DNA of 64,000 nt from Gordionus sp. m RMFG-2023. Lineage: Eukaryota > Nematomorpha > Gordioida > Chordodea > Parachordodidae. Where the stretch lies: the NCBI RefSeq assembly GCF_954871325.1, contig NC_088777.1, positions 30,915,366 to 30,979,365 of the forward strand, in the 5' to 3' direction. A program made the position numbers and the translations under genes. This document shows positions 12,501-27,500 of this stretch, piece by piece. Every line of letters begins with the position of its first letter. Position 1 is the first letter of the stretch. Under the pieces are notes generated by a model that had not been told where the DNA came from, did no database searches, and saw only the letters and a program-made list of their open reading frames with translations.

Positions 12501-15500
12501 TTGAAATAAAAAAAATTAAATTCATAATTCTTTTGCATAAAAATATTGATTTCTTAATTACATTTGGTTCAAAAAGGGGTGGTGAAAAATCAATATTAAT
12601 AACGGATCGGATTTGAACCAATATCGGAAAATATCGGATTGGTGAAAAATATGTGGATCGGCACAGCCCTATATGAAAATAGATTTTCAAAAGTTAGCAA
12701 TAGGATAATAATTTAATTTATATGTAAATGTACGCGTTGCAAATTATTGTGCACTATTATTATCCGCTTCATTTCTCTTTAATTGAATCAATGGAACTAT
12801 ATTTAAGGCTCATCTTGTTTTTTCCTCCACCTCTCTCATTTATATTCTTTTTTAAAAATCTTATACTTAACATATGAATTAATTTAATATAAGAATGTAT
12901 GAATAATTAATACTAATTTCATCGATTTATTATAAATTAAATTGTTGCGAAAATAAATGGTTGGGATGCTTCTAGCCTATAAGCATTTCGCCTAAGGAAC
13001 GCCAATAAACGCTAATGAGTGCCAACAAGCGCCAATAGAAAATAATTTTCCAGTTATCATTGAAATCCATTCATAATGGAGGGCATTGATAACATCTTTC
13101 TTTTGCATAGTGACGTACTTTTATTGTAAACAAGGTAATATATTGGTTATATAAAATGACAACTATATCTAATAAGCTATTATTCCAAGATCAAATGTAT
13201 TTAACTCAGAATAATTCTCATTATATTTTTATTATTGATTTGTGTTGCATTGCCAATTGCATTTGTAATAAAAAATTTTATTTACAAATTTATGATAATT
13301 TTGTAGCTAAAGGAAAATAAATCTTGTTTTTATAATATAAATAAAATTCTAAGACAATTTTCTAAAGTCTCATCTAAAAAAATAGTTCTTCATGTGATAT
13401 TTAATTTCGAAAATAATGTGTGATGAGAAATTTAAGTTGGTCTGGCGGCTGAGGCAGAGTGTGGCATATACAATAAGCAGAATTTGGAACATGACGAAAA
13501 AGGATTCTGGTTCCGTTTTGACTTTTTAAAAATGTGATTCAGTTCCTAAAATTTTGAAAAGTGGGTTCTGGTTTCAATTCCTAAATTTGATGTTGTTCCG
13601 CGGGTTCCAGGTTTTAGTTCCTGTTTCAAATTTTGTTAAAGTAATCAAAAAATTGAAATATTTAAGCAAAATAAACCCTGTAAAATAATTCAGACAATAT
13701 TTTCAACATACATGTAAATTATTTGCATTTTTGTTTATAGGAATGGTTCACCGGTTCCTGCAAATTCTAAAATGGGTTCCAGTTCCAATAAATTTTAAAA
13801 GAAGGTTCCAGGTTCTGGTTTCGATTCCTAAATTTATCACGTTCCGATTTCTACTCTGATAATAACTTTGCTATAACATTTAATTAATATTTACATACTT
13901 TGATCTGCAAAATTAAAAGTAGTTAGGTATTTAGAAAGAATAGAACTTCAATTACAAATTATTTCCAAAAAAATTAAGTTATATTATTAACCACTACATT
14001 TCTTCGCAACTAATGGTGTAGGCAAGGAAGAATCAGAAAATCCACCTATCCCCTTCCCCACCAAAAGATTTTTTTATCATTGATACCACGTCTCTCTTTC
14101 CATCAAAAAATGAATAAATCTCGGTTTTCATCTCACTAAAAAACGTCGTATTGCTATTTAGCGTCTCGGGTGAGATATATCGCTTCTTTTCAAATGCATT
14201 AATTGTTCTTTACATTGCAAATATTCCAAAGGCCGCCTCCCACGACGTATAAAGATAAATAACTTAATCCCAAAGGCTCTTAAAAGGGACAGTATCCCAA
14301 ACACCCTAGAACCCTCATCTATGCTCAAGCAACAACAGTAGACCCTAAGGTATCACCCTAATACCTTCGTCTTCCAGTTGCTCGGGATTACACAGGCATC
14401 GATTTTTGAGCACGATGCAACAGAAATGCCTCAACAATTAGTTCGACAGAAATCTTGAAAATAAATAAATTTAGACATCGCTATCGTAATTTTTATCCCA
14501 ATTGTCACCAACTACTCTTGGTATTTTTGGTGAGAAATTACTTAAATTTATCACATTACGGAAATAATTAATCTATAAATTAGTTTTTATATATAACATT
14601 ATTAATATTTATTATAATTTCGTTTTCAATTCCAGTTATAAATGATATTAGAGAATAAAATTTGCATAGTATATAAAATAGATATTTTCTTAGAAACGCG
14701 TTCCGGGAGGTTATAAAAGCTGGTAAAGAACAGGAATCTCATAAAGTATTTGTTCAGGGTTCCTGATAAATTAATATATTTTATTTAATATTATTTAAAT
14801 TTTTAGGAAAATATAGTGTAAAATAAAATAAATATTAACTTATATTATTTTAAATATCTCGCGAACAGATACAAGTATGTAACGCACGAAAGAATTAATA
14901 AAATAATCCAAAAGTCATTATTCAAAACCAATGCATATAACTAACCTTGAGAGACTGTTATTAATGATTTGTGGCCTGATGGGCATAAGTTAACCACCTG
15001 GAATATGAGGAAACACATGAAATGGGACTTTACAAGTATAAACATTTTCGCCCCATATAATAATGGATACTCAATTAAGTATAAACGAAAAAATCCCAAA
15101 AATATTCACATCTAGCAGACAACATATTTACCCATGTAGTACTAAAATACTGTTCATTTGGGGAAGAGCCTAAATCCCTAATCAAAATAATGTTCGGAGT
15201 CCTTAAACTCAATCTTGAGGGCCCTTTTGATCAAACAAAAAGTAAGCTTTAAATTTTACGATACTATTTTAAATTATTTAAAGATTAAAGGCCATCACTA
15301 GAGGATAGGGTTGGCAAGTCGGTCAATTGACCAGTCAAATTCGGTCAATTGACCGGAGGAGTATTTGACCTGTCAAATACGGTCAAATACTCTAAAAAAT
15401 TTAAAGGAAAAATAAATTAAAAATATGTTTAAAAAAGGGAAAAAAGATGTAAATACATGTGATCACAATGTTTGCTTATTTTTCGGGTCCACAATATCAA

Positions 15501-18500
15501 GAGGAGAACTCACTAGTAGTGTAATTAATGAAGTATGTGATATAATTCAAGAATTAGCTATTTTACAAGGTAGTGATGACCAAAATATTTTAAGTGATAT
15601 AATTAATTTCAGAAGCAAAAACAGCATGTTTAATGTAGCAAAATATGTGGAAAGTAGTAATTTCCAGAAACAATCAATTCCGACCTCAAGTTAATAGATT
15701 AAACTTTGTCTACCCTGCCCATTAAGAGACTAACAATTCCTAGTTCTACTTCTTCTTTAGAAAGAAATAGGTCGATTTGGGTTAATATTCTTATGAAAAT
15801 AGAAATCGATTTAAGATATAAGATATCAGGAAAATTGTTTAAAAAATATTAAAGAAAATGATAATATTGAATATGAATCAGAACAAGACTCTGATACAGA
15901 TAGCTACACGTTAGTTATTGAATGAATTTAAAAAATTAATATTATAGATTCATTTTACTATCATATTCAAAATAAAGTTAATATTAACTTTAAAAAAATA
16001 TATTTGAATTTGACCACATTTGACCATATTTGGCCGGTCAAATATCGGTCAATTGACCGAAACGTATTTGACCGGTCAAATGCACAACCCTGCTAGAGGA
16101 TGATAATTTTTAGCTTATTTTTTTTAAAATTTAATGTTAATTTTTAAAAATATTTTTGATATGGCTCTTAAATTTATTTAAATATATATAATTCTATCAG
16201 TTTACATGTTATAATACTTTTAATTAAATTATTAAAACGACTAGTTAAAAAAAGATGTAAATATGATCAGGAATAGGACTGGGAAAAACGGACAAAAAAT
16301 ATGAGTGAAGACCTCCCCCCCCCTCCTCAAGAAAGTTTTGGCTACGCCTATGGTCATAACTATAAAAATAATTACACTTTCATATCTATCTTATATTTCA
16401 TTATTTATTTCTGGATTTTCATATTGATTTTTGAGATGGAATACTTTAGCTTGAGTCAGCAAAGAGCCTAACCCCCAAAACGTACCACCTCCCATAGATG
16501 TACCACCTATTCTTGTGTATTTTGTTTCGCTCTCAACCTATTTTTTATTTGTAGTAGTTATAATATAAAATTTATTTTAAACAAACAAAATAAATATAGT
16601 TTATCCATTTTAGTGAAAAATTAGTTAAAGATTAATTATTTCTAACAAAGAAATCCTCTTTATTTATTTTTACTCATAATTTATACATTTCTTTTAATTA
16701 AAATATTGCCAAAAATTTTTTTGCAAATTAGGTACAAAAAAATGGATAAAAAGAACACTCAAACAAAATGCCCAATTTTAACAAAACTTATAAAATGCTT
16801 AGAAATTCTAAATTTCTGAATCAAAATAGATAAAGAAGATCCCTATATAATAAAATATATCTATACAAAACCTATTTTGACCGAAAAGATGACAGAACAC
16901 TATAATAATGAAACAATGGTTGTTGTAATAAATAAGTTTAAAAGAATACTAAATTCAATATAATATATAAAAATTTAATTGATGATTTTTGTGGGAAAAG
17001 TATTAAAAATACTATGATTCTTAATATAATTAAACATTATTTCGATTAGAGATCTGCAGTGGCTAGCTTGAAGCCCGTACAAAATATTTTAAAGGGCCGT
17101 GTCAATCCAGATACAAAAAATTAGAGATGTAACGGATCTTCCTTATTTGGATTCGGTCATTTCTATTAAAAATAGCCGGTTCCATTTTATATACTATATT
17201 AATTAAAAAATTATGAATAAATCAAATACAATTTTTTAAATATTCTTTTGTTTAAAATTTATTGTGAAATAATTAACAATTACAATGTACACAAAAAAAG
17301 ATGTATTTTTTTTATAAATTCGAGAATTACAATTTACATATTTTGTATTTTTTACTATGATATACAAATCTATAATACTCTCGATATATGACTCTACAGT
17401 GTTGACCATATTTGATAGAAAACATTTCCATATTTTTTTATTTGAAAATAAAATTATTTGACTTATAAAAAATTGTTAAAATAACATTTATATTTTCTTA
17501 TCAATTTTTACAAGTTAAATAATTTTATTTACAAACGAATTAAAAAATATGGAAATGTCTTGAAATAAATCTGCACAACACTATTTTACTGTTTTAATTC
17601 GATTTATTGTACATACTATGCATGGGGTCGACATATAGGGGCAGCGGGGCTCTTTCTATATCTGCATTCACGGTTAGCGAGAATTAGTGGCATTTGTTTT
17701 CATCGCCGCGAATTCGCGCTATCTATAAGAAGAATATGGGGGCACTGCCCACATAAAAAATAGATGAATTATTATCCCATTCAAAATAAAACAAAGAGAA
17801 AAACTAATTTTTATATTATTTCTATATTGCTATGCTCTTTCGTCTATCCCTTTATTACATCTCAAATCAATGTTTTGATGGAGCATCTAACATTAGTGAA
17901 AGATATCTGGTTTACAAATGCGTCTTCGTAATGAAGAATCTAGAGTAATCTAGGGACATTGTGCAGGTCGTACATTAAGGCTTGTATAAAGATTCATTTA
18001 ATACTATTACAAAAATTTGCATTTTATAGTATTAATGAAAGATTTATTATTTTTTGTTCGAGATTCACCAAAACAGATGGAGATATTTCGTTCCATCCAA
18101 GATGAAAATAATAGTTCAATATTTAAGGCCATTATGCCTTACGCACTGGTGTTAGAATCATAATCAAAACTTTTATTAGAAATTATAAATACATTTGCAG
18201 TGAGGTGCTATAAGAGCAAAAAATGTATTACACCAAATAAAGCTTTTTGAAAACTTATTTTCTTAAAAGGGTTATAACAATATTTGAGACATTAGAAGCT
18301 TTAAATGCTGAAATCAATAATTCTTCATTACTTTTTTAAAATGTTAAATATAAAATAGAAATCCTGATAAAATTTCTAGATGCAATACAACAAGATGATA
18401 ATTTGGATAAGTTTTGGAGAGAAGTTCTATAAGACTCGAAGAAGACTTGAATTTATCAAACCATAACTTCAGGTCAGTTAATAAATATTATAGACAAATT

Positions 18501-21500
18501 AATTTTGATGTTTTAGATCACACAATTGTAAGTATAAAAAATAGTTTTAAAGAACCAGTATAGATCATTTAATTAATATGGAGCAATTCGCGATCCAAAA
18601 ACTTGATGATGTTTCAGTTTTCTATAGAATTGATTTTAAAAGAAATCGTTCATTTCTTCATAGAAATGGAACAAAGTATGAAATAAATTATTTTGATTCT
18701 TTTAGAGTATGTAAAATTTATTAAAATGCTATTAATAATTTACGTTTCTGCAGAACGATTGTTTTAGGTAATGGTTAAATGGCTCGTTTTGAGCCGATTT
18801 TTAAAAAACGACTAACTCAATATTTCGTCCAGAAAAATATTACGCAAGCCTCAAGATTTTGCTCATAGAAGGAACAAAGGTCTAGGCATATATTATCGAA
18901 ATCTCGAGGCTTAGGCAATATTTTTCTGGCTAAAATATTGAGTTAGCCGTTTTAAAAAACGGGCTCAAAATGAGCCGTTTAACAACATAGTTTTAGGACT
19001 TGCACGTCTTAAATCTTATTTACGTTTTAGTTTTACTTGTAATAGCAACCACTAAATCATGCAGAAATTTTAAATTCTAATAAAGAATAAGCGTGGTAAT
19101 GAATATTGTTAAAAAATAAAAATGAAATAAAAAAACAAATATTATATTATATCATTGACAAAACAAAAATATATTAAGTCACCGCTGCCTCTGATAATAC
19201 ATATAAGAGTTAATATTTTTTAAAATAAATCCGGTATCAGACTCGGCCGGTTATATAAATAAATTGAATCCAGTCCGGTACCGGAGAAATAATTGAATCC
19301 AGTATACATCTAAAAAAATTAAACTAAACTTACAAGCTTTTTTTTGAAATTTGGCTCAATTGATGTATGATAATTTCCATTAAAAAATTATATTACAGGC
19401 CCCACTGCGTAACTCGTACAAAATAATTTAATGGGCCGGGCCAGAAATATAAAAAATAAAAGGTTTAACAGACCGGGTTGTGCCCATTTCTAATTTATAC
19501 TAAATATGATTATAACATAAAAGCTTTTTAATCGGATAACCTTGAGTATAGAGACACCAGATCCAATATTAACGAGCAGATAAGGGTAGATATCACTATC
19601 ATTTATATTTTGGAACTCGTATTCAGGATTGCGACATTTGTGGTAGGAAAAAGCTTCATCCGGGATGTTTTTAAGTAAAAAATTGCAACCCAGAACCAGA
19701 CAATCCATCTCATCTTCCCTTTCAACTCTAAGTGTTATTTTAAGGAGATTAAATTGAATAAAACATAGTTTTTCATGATGAATATTATGGCTGCATTAAT
19801 ATTAATATTGATATCGGATCAAACGATCTTTAAATAATGTCGATCAGATACTGAATTTTAAAATTAATTTATATAAAATGAAATTTAATTTTTTTTCTAT
19901 TTTTCTTAATAATGTGTTAACTATTCATATTAGTGATTAGCATCGGGGCTAATTTTTCAGGCCTGATCCGAAATTTTTTTAAAAAAATTTGCCCGAACCT
20001 ACTAGATCCTAAGCGAATTTTTTATAAAAGCCCTATCTGAAATAAAAATTATTTGTCCGCCAGGCCCTTCCGATTTTATTTAAATATAGAAAAATTTAAT
20101 ATCATGATTGCAAAAAAAATATTCTACATTATTGCCTTGTTTCATGTAAAAATTTTACAAATATCTATTTATTTAACAAACATAATGATATCATAAAATT
20201 TTCAATAATTGTTTATTTTTTTATGTGTTACTAATAAAAGAGTAAAAATATATCAGTGTAGATAGTCATAATCCGTCTTTTCAGACCAAAGACCTTTAAA
20301 AAAAATTAGTTCGGATGTGACCCTTTTGTCATTTTTATTTATATAATTATAAAACCAGCGATTCGGCCGACCATCTCAAAAATGATTGAAACTTGACATG
20401 TTATTTATTTATGTTGTAAATGTTAATAAAATCAAAATTTTAGAGTGCTAGCTCAACCAGATCCAAAGATATACGCCTTCAAAGTCGAAAATCGCGAAGT
20501 GCGTGATTTCATTAAATCTTGTTACTTTAAAAAAATACTTAAGGTAGAGTTACAAATTATATATTATTTTATAGCCCTTAAAGTTTTACGTTGGAAAATA
20601 TTTAAAAAAATTAAAAAATTTCAAGTGTTTTCTTATTTCCGGTGAAAATAAAAAAATAACATTGTTAGGAAGGGATTTTTTTTGGGTGTTAATATTCATT
20701 AAAAATGTTTATTACCTTTATATTAAACGATTTAATAAAAAATCTCGATAGCCATTTTTGTTTTTTAAATTTTATTTGAATTTTTATTATTTTTATAAAT
20801 AAAAAAATGTTATATAGATGGCATTATATTAATTTTTTTATAATATATAATTTTTAATAAAAATATGAATAGTATTGTGATTAAAATTAAAAAATCAATT
20901 GAGTATAACCAAGATTGATGTCCTGGGGCTATATGTAAGCAGGCAGCCCATACAGATATGATTTTATTAGGACGCTATATTGTAAAATAAACATATTTTA
21001 AAAATTTATACACAAACAATATAAAAATAAATACCTCTTGTTTTAATCTTATCCCATTTTGTGCTTATTAATAGAATTTCTTGAGACGATAATTTGTAGG
21101 TATGTCCTGTCACTGTAATAAGATCTACTATTGTTATTATTTGATTATTGGGTAACCATAGCTTCTCCTCAATTGTGGGGTAAAAGAAGAATGGTGATAG
21201 TCCATGGGGATGTAAAAAGGCAATATATATCTCCTCAGTAATTTCATTCTTTTTTTAGTACTGTGGCTAACCACCAAAAATCGTCATAAAAACATGTTAC
21301 GAATTCTTTAATATCGGCAAAAGTCAAATTATCGGCATTTGAAATATTGTTAATTTGAAAGTCCTCTGCATATGAATATATTTTTGATTTAAGCTTACTT
21401 TAACTCAAAGGAAATACAGCATGTATTTCCCGAGTTCCTGGAATGGGACGAGCTAAATTGAATTTTTCTCATAGTTTAATCTCTTGTAAATTGTATTGTT

Positions 21501-24500
21501 CGTTGGTTATATATGTAAAATTTACTGATGGTATGTTTTGTTTTGCTAACTGATATAATAAACTGGCGTTAAAATGCGTCCAGAACTGATTCGCTGAAGG
21601 CTTGAACGTGCTACTAATCTTTTTAATGTTCCGCCAAGGCCATCACATGGACCTTTTCCATGGGATGTAGCTGAAAAATGCCATTCTACACCAAAATCTG
21701 ATTTATGATAACACAGATTTATAAAAAAATTTCCTGTTTTTATATTGCGCAGCTGATCTGTCAGAGCAGTAATATATTTTGTTTGGCTTTTTGCTGAATT
21801 GAATGGTCAAAAATTTTATCATTTTAGTCTGGGATAAATGTACTGCATAACATTATGTTGAAGTGACTCTGATATTACCATATAATTAAGGTTTCCTATA
21901 TTGCCATTATTCAAATATGCTATCATAGGATAGATAGTGGCTTGATTATTATTCCAGTGGAATTCTTGAACAGTGTCTTGGATTATAAATGCATAATTTT
22001 CAGAGATATCAACAAATTATCATAAATTCATTTGGTTGTAAAAAATGTTTAAGTTTTGGAAAATTATAATAGTTTGAAATAAAAACAAGTTTTGGTGCAG
22101 AATTTGACGCTGAGTTCGAATCCGTTGTCCAAATTTTCCCTACACGTCAAGTTTTAAAAATATTACCGTATAAAGACAAATTTTCGAAATCTCAAAAATG
22201 GTCAAATTTAGGTCTTTATACGGATATACTTTAAAAAGTATCAAATAAAAATCCCTGAAAATTGGTGATAGTGTTAAACTTATATTTCTTTATAAATTTA
22301 CTAATAATTTTTTATCGATTGGTTTTTGAGAAAAATGGTAAAGAATTTCGTTTTGGGAGTCTTAAGTTTTCAATTTAAATTACTATCAAAATTATTAACT
22401 TTAGAAGATAAATTTTATATAATTTTGCTTCAAATATGCTCATGATTATATATTAATTCTAATTATGTTTCAAAAATACTCTATGCCAAGAAAATTCAAC
22501 CAAAATATTATAAATTAAAAAAGTCGGTACAGATATTTTCGAACTTTTTAATTTGCACACTTTTATTGAATTTTCTCTGCATAAAGCATTTTTAAAGAAA
22601 AATTAATGTAATATTTATCTTTTTTAGTTGTATTTAGTAATATTTTATGCATTTATGATCAATTTATACCAAAATCAGATATATGTACCCACTTTTTTTA
22701 ATTTGTACTCATTTTGAATTGAGAATTTTTGAAGCAAAATTCATTTAAAATGCAATAATTGGTAATTTTTTCATATTTTTTATTAATATTTATCTTTTTT
22801 AGATGTATTTAAGAATATTTGTTTTTTTAATCAATTTATATCAAAATGATTTTCCAATGAAGTACCTTGAACCCGTAGTATGGATAATAAATAATAAGGC
22901 CAAATAACGAGTAGGAAGAAAGGAGAAGAATTACTTTTTTTTGCGCTTAATTTTTTATAAACATTTAATTTCTTTCATTAATTTTTTTTTAAATTGGATT
23001 TTAAATATTATTCAAATTCCCTCCTTATATAATATTCTACAAAAAATTAATGCCGAGGTCCCCTTGTTTAAAGTGTGTCTCTAAATTTTGTTACATCTGT
23101 GCGGGCTATATATTGCCCGCACAAAAATGTCCAATTTCTCCAATCATTCAAAGGATTTATGAAATTTATTACAATATTCCACTCTGCGATTTGGATAAAC
23201 CATTTGCCCCTAATTACATATGTAAAACATGTTATAATTCTTTTAATTCATGGGTAAATGGAAAACGGTCATATTTGCCTTATTCGAAACCTGCATTTTG
23301 GCACGTAGCAAGAAATCATTCGTGGGATTGATTTTTGCTCGATTAGTACATTTGGGTTTAACAAAAAAAAATAAGAAGAAAATTCGTTATCCTAAAATTT
23401 CGTCGGTTGTTTATCCGGTAAAATATAATATGCATACAACAGTTCCTTTTTTTAATAGTTCGCAGCTGGAAAAATTACGTTGCCAGGAAAATGACAATAT
23501 TGATCTTGAGTATCATCCAGAAGAGGATTCGCCATTTATGTCACAAGAGCAACTAAATGACATAACCAGAAATTTACAACTTTCAAAAAGAAAGTCCGAA
23601 TTTTTAGCCTCAAGGCTTAATGATTTTAAAATTTTCAAAAATGGAGTTCGAACTTCATACCGATTCCGTGGAGCATCGTTTAAAAATTTTGTCCCTCTTA
23701 CGAAAATTTTTTATACTATTCCAACAATCTAGGTCAACTTTTTTTACAACTTAATATTGAATTGGTGCCCGATGAATGGCGCTTGTTCATCGATTCAAGC
23801 AAAAACAGCTTGAAAGCAGTTTTTCTTCATAACGGAAATTCTAAGCCATTAATTCTCATCGCCTATTCCAACCAGTTAAATGAATCATATGAAAATATGA
23901 AATATTTATTGTCAAAAATAAATTATTCCATTTACGAATTTAAGATATGCTGCGATCTCAAAATGATCGCTCAGTTAGGCTACACCAAGCATTCGTGTTT
24001 TCTTTGTCTCTGGAATTCCAGAGAAACTCTAAAACATTATACAGTATCTGAATGGGAGGATCGTCCCAACGTTCTTGAAAAAAATCGCGTAAATATCCCG
24101 CTTGTTTCTAAAAATAAGATTTTGTTGCCTCCTTTGCACATAAAATTAGTACTAATCAAAAATTTTATCAAAAAATTGTCCGAGGGCCCCACGATATACC
24201 TTAGAAACCTTTTCCCCAAGCTTAAGTAAAAATAAAAGAGGGGATTTTAGTGGGCCCCGAAATAAGAAAACTCATGAAGGACAGTTTTTTGAAGATGAAT
24301 TGTTACTCATTGAATTAAAAGAATGGGAATCTTTTAAATGGATATGCGGATCGTTCCTTGGAAATCATAAATCAGCCGACTATCGTGAGAAAATTGATGA
24401 CCTATTAACTAATTATAAGGAAATGGGATGCCGAATGTCCCTCATAATCCATTTTCTTCATTCCCATTAAGATTTTTTTCCTGAAAACTTAGGTGCTGTG

Positions 24501-27500
24501 TCAGAAGAAATGGGGGAGCGGTTCTATCAACAGATAGAAAATCTCGAAAAGTTTTATCACGGCAAGAATCGTATAAATATGTTGGCGGACTACTGCTGGA
24601 GTATTTTTTTTGAAGATAAATCATCAACTTCATATTCGCGGAAATATATTTAGATTTGCCATTAAATGTTTTTAAATTCGATAAATTTTATGTTATTGTT
24701 TAATTTGTTTTAAATTCAATAATTTTATTGTATATTACAAGTTTAATCCTATATAATAATGAAGGAGAGGGTGGGACAACGGACCGATAAAAGGTTTATT
24801 AAAAGTAAAATATGAGATAGGTTAGCTTGGCATAATATATTTATTTAAATATGAGAATAACTATTTCATTTAAAATAAATTGTTTGGGAATCGTACCGTG
24901 TGCAGTGTAGCGAAAAGAACGAAAGCCACAATAAATAAGTATATTAAATGTAAGATTTTTTAAATAAAGGTAAATTTAAAAAATATAGGTTGTTTAAAAA
25001 TTGAGTAAGGATTTTATAAAAAAAATGTATAATAATAATAAGGAAGGTTGGTTTGCTGCAAAAATTAAGATATTTTTTTAGTTGTAGGGATCATTAGAAC
25101 CGAAGTTATAAACCTTCAAAAAGTGCAAAAAATGACCTTTTTGGCCACTTTAACCTAAAATAAATAAAAAACCTGACGTGCTAGAAAAAAAACTGAGAGC
25201 GGATTTAGAATATGCATAAAAAACTGTCTTAAAACATGTTTATTTTATTTTCTCCCAAAAAATCAAGTCGAAATTTGTAACACAGTGTAATTTTAAAATG
25301 CTTATTTTACAAATAAAATAATATCGGTATGGGCTGCCTGCTTACATATCGCCCCAGGACGTCGTTCTTGGTTATACTCAATTGATTCTTTAATTTAAAC
25401 ACAATACTATTCATATTTTATTAAAAATTATATATTATAAAAAAAAACTAATATAACGCCATCTATATTACATTTTTTATTTATAAATATAATAAAAATT
25501 AAAAAAACAAAAATGTCTATCGAGATTTTTTATTAAATAGTTTAATATAAAGGTAATAAACATTTTTAGTGAATATTAACACCAAAAAAAATCCCTTCTT
25601 AACAATGTTAATTTTTTTATTTTCACCGAAAATAAGAAAACACTTGAAATTTTTTATTTTTTTAAATATTTTCCAACGTAAAATTTTAAGGGCTATAAAA
25701 TGATATATAACTTGTAACTCTACCTAGTATTTTTTAAAATAACAAGATTTAATGAATCACGCACTTAACGATTTTCGACTTTGAAGGCGTATATCTTTGG
25801 ATCTGGTTGAGCTAGCGCTCTAAAATTTTGATTATTAACATTTACAATATAAATAACTAACATGCCACGTTTTATTCATTTTTGAGATGGTCGGCCGAAA
25901 ATCTCGTTTTTTTGGTCGATTTGACGTGGAATCACCCAGTTGTATGCAGATGCAATGACATATACGGGGATGGAAAATATGCTTGGCAAATTTTTCGTTT
26001 TTCATAATATTTTTATATTGATATTTAGAAAAAAATTTGCTTTCATTCCTTTTAAATCGACAAAACCCCCTCCTTAATTTCTAATTTTTAAAATCATCTC
26101 AGAAATATCTTCTTCTCTGGTGGAATCTAATAGATCCCAATTGTAAATGCTTATATCTTCATTTATATTCATTATTATATTTGGATATAACATAGAATAT
26201 ACTTAAACTTTATAAATTTATTTTGCTTAGATTAAATATGATGAATATTTATAAAATGTGCCAAAAAAATAGGACATTGAAATGTGTTAATTTCAAGCAA
26301 AACATTTATCATGTAAAAATTTAATGCTCCAAACATAAAAAAATTTTCATATTTGACAAAAATATTTAGTTTTCTTATCCTTATTTCTATGGCACATACC
26401 AGACCTTCCACTTGAGTGGACATTATTCTAATATATTGCAAATAGATTCCTTCAAAAAGTCAAGGCAATCTGAGACTTACTTCCAAAAATAAGTTCCATT
26501 GATAATTTTTTTATGAAATTATTTATTGTAATTAATATTTTTATGCTGGCTATATTATATGAATAATTGATGTTATGTTTAGAAGTAGTGTAAAAAATTG
26601 TTAGGGGCCATCAATTTGACCTTCTTGAAATTTAATAATTTTTTGACATTTGATTAATCATATCCCTTTAGTCATATTGTAAAATGTTATAATTTCAGGT
26701 CAGCTTAGGTTATTTGCATCATTATTTTTATTTTGTTAGAAAGTTGAGACCATGACATTTTTTCCTTTCTTTGGAGCACATAATAATGCTATTTTTTTAT
26801 ATTAATTTTAGATATATGAAAAATGATATTGTATTTTAAAATTTTTTTAATCTAAAATCAGATCTGCAAAAATCATAGTAAATGATAAAAATAATTTTAA
26901 ATATGAGTCATCTGGTGAAAATAGAAATAAAATAACTCCACCTGAAAAAAATTTTGCATTTCGAAATACAATATATTTAAATTTTGTGTTGATAAATTTT
27001 ATAATATAGTTTACTACAAATTTATTCTGGAGGGGTCCACAGACCTCAATCAGTCACAAAATAATATTAAAAACTACTTAACCAAAATAAATGAAATTTA
27101 GAATATAAATCGTATATTTAATGAAGCTAATAAAAATTTTAGATCATAATTAACTGTTTTTATGTAATATCAATTTTAATAAACCTGGAATAGACTTAAA
27201 TATTATTAAGGTAAATATGTGTAATAATTTAATAAATACTCCATGTGGTAAATTGTATGTTCATTGTGTCTAATGGTGAAATTTGAAAAGTGATTAGTCA
27301 CTTTTAGTACGCAAAAACGAATATTTTAAATTAAGTGATACATATTGTTGCGTAATCGGCTAAAAACTACGCCTAAGCCTAATAATCGGCTAAGTCTAAA
27401 AATAACTAAGCCTATAAATCGGCTAAAATTAAATTAGTCAAAATTCTGCATAAATGCTTAGCATTAATTATTATTTATTTATTTTATATATATTTAATGT

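Larger units (their letters stand above)
17047..19492. mobile_element. Outer GGGCCG hAT-like remnant, split by a hAT
   Basis: The left piece begins TAGAGATCTGCAGTGG, close to the CAGAGACCTGCAGAGG end of the hAT at 42446. The right piece ends with GGGTTGTGCCCATTTCTA. Both contain GTACAAAATA..TTTAA..GGGCCG. The element is split by the insertion at 17122-19312. The flanks do not give a clean target duplication, so the limits are approximate. Confidence 0.5.
20355..25937. mobile_element. Two-gene DDE DNA transposon with long inverted arms
   Basis: Inverted arms of about 650 bp (20355-21000 and 25290-25937) share CGGCCGACCATCTCAAAAATG, an ACGCCTTCAAAGTCGAAAA stretch and GGGCTGCCTGCTTACATAT. The right end, read inward, is GGGTGATTCCACGTCAAATC, and the left terminus is lost or replaced. 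Between the arms are two divergent decayed genes, minus 22040-21060 and plus 23050-24652, with a 900-bp AT-rich spacer holding a small hairpin (about 22168-22228, GTATAAAGAC..GTCTTTATAC). The same terminus is seen at 30567-32715. The superfamily is not certain; Sola-like is a guess. Confidence 0.8.

Noticed and set aside
20445-20645. 66-codon open frame in the left arm of the DDE transposon
   Set aside because: Lies in the inverted arm; its partner copy at 25700-25800 does not keep the frame and no family is recognised.
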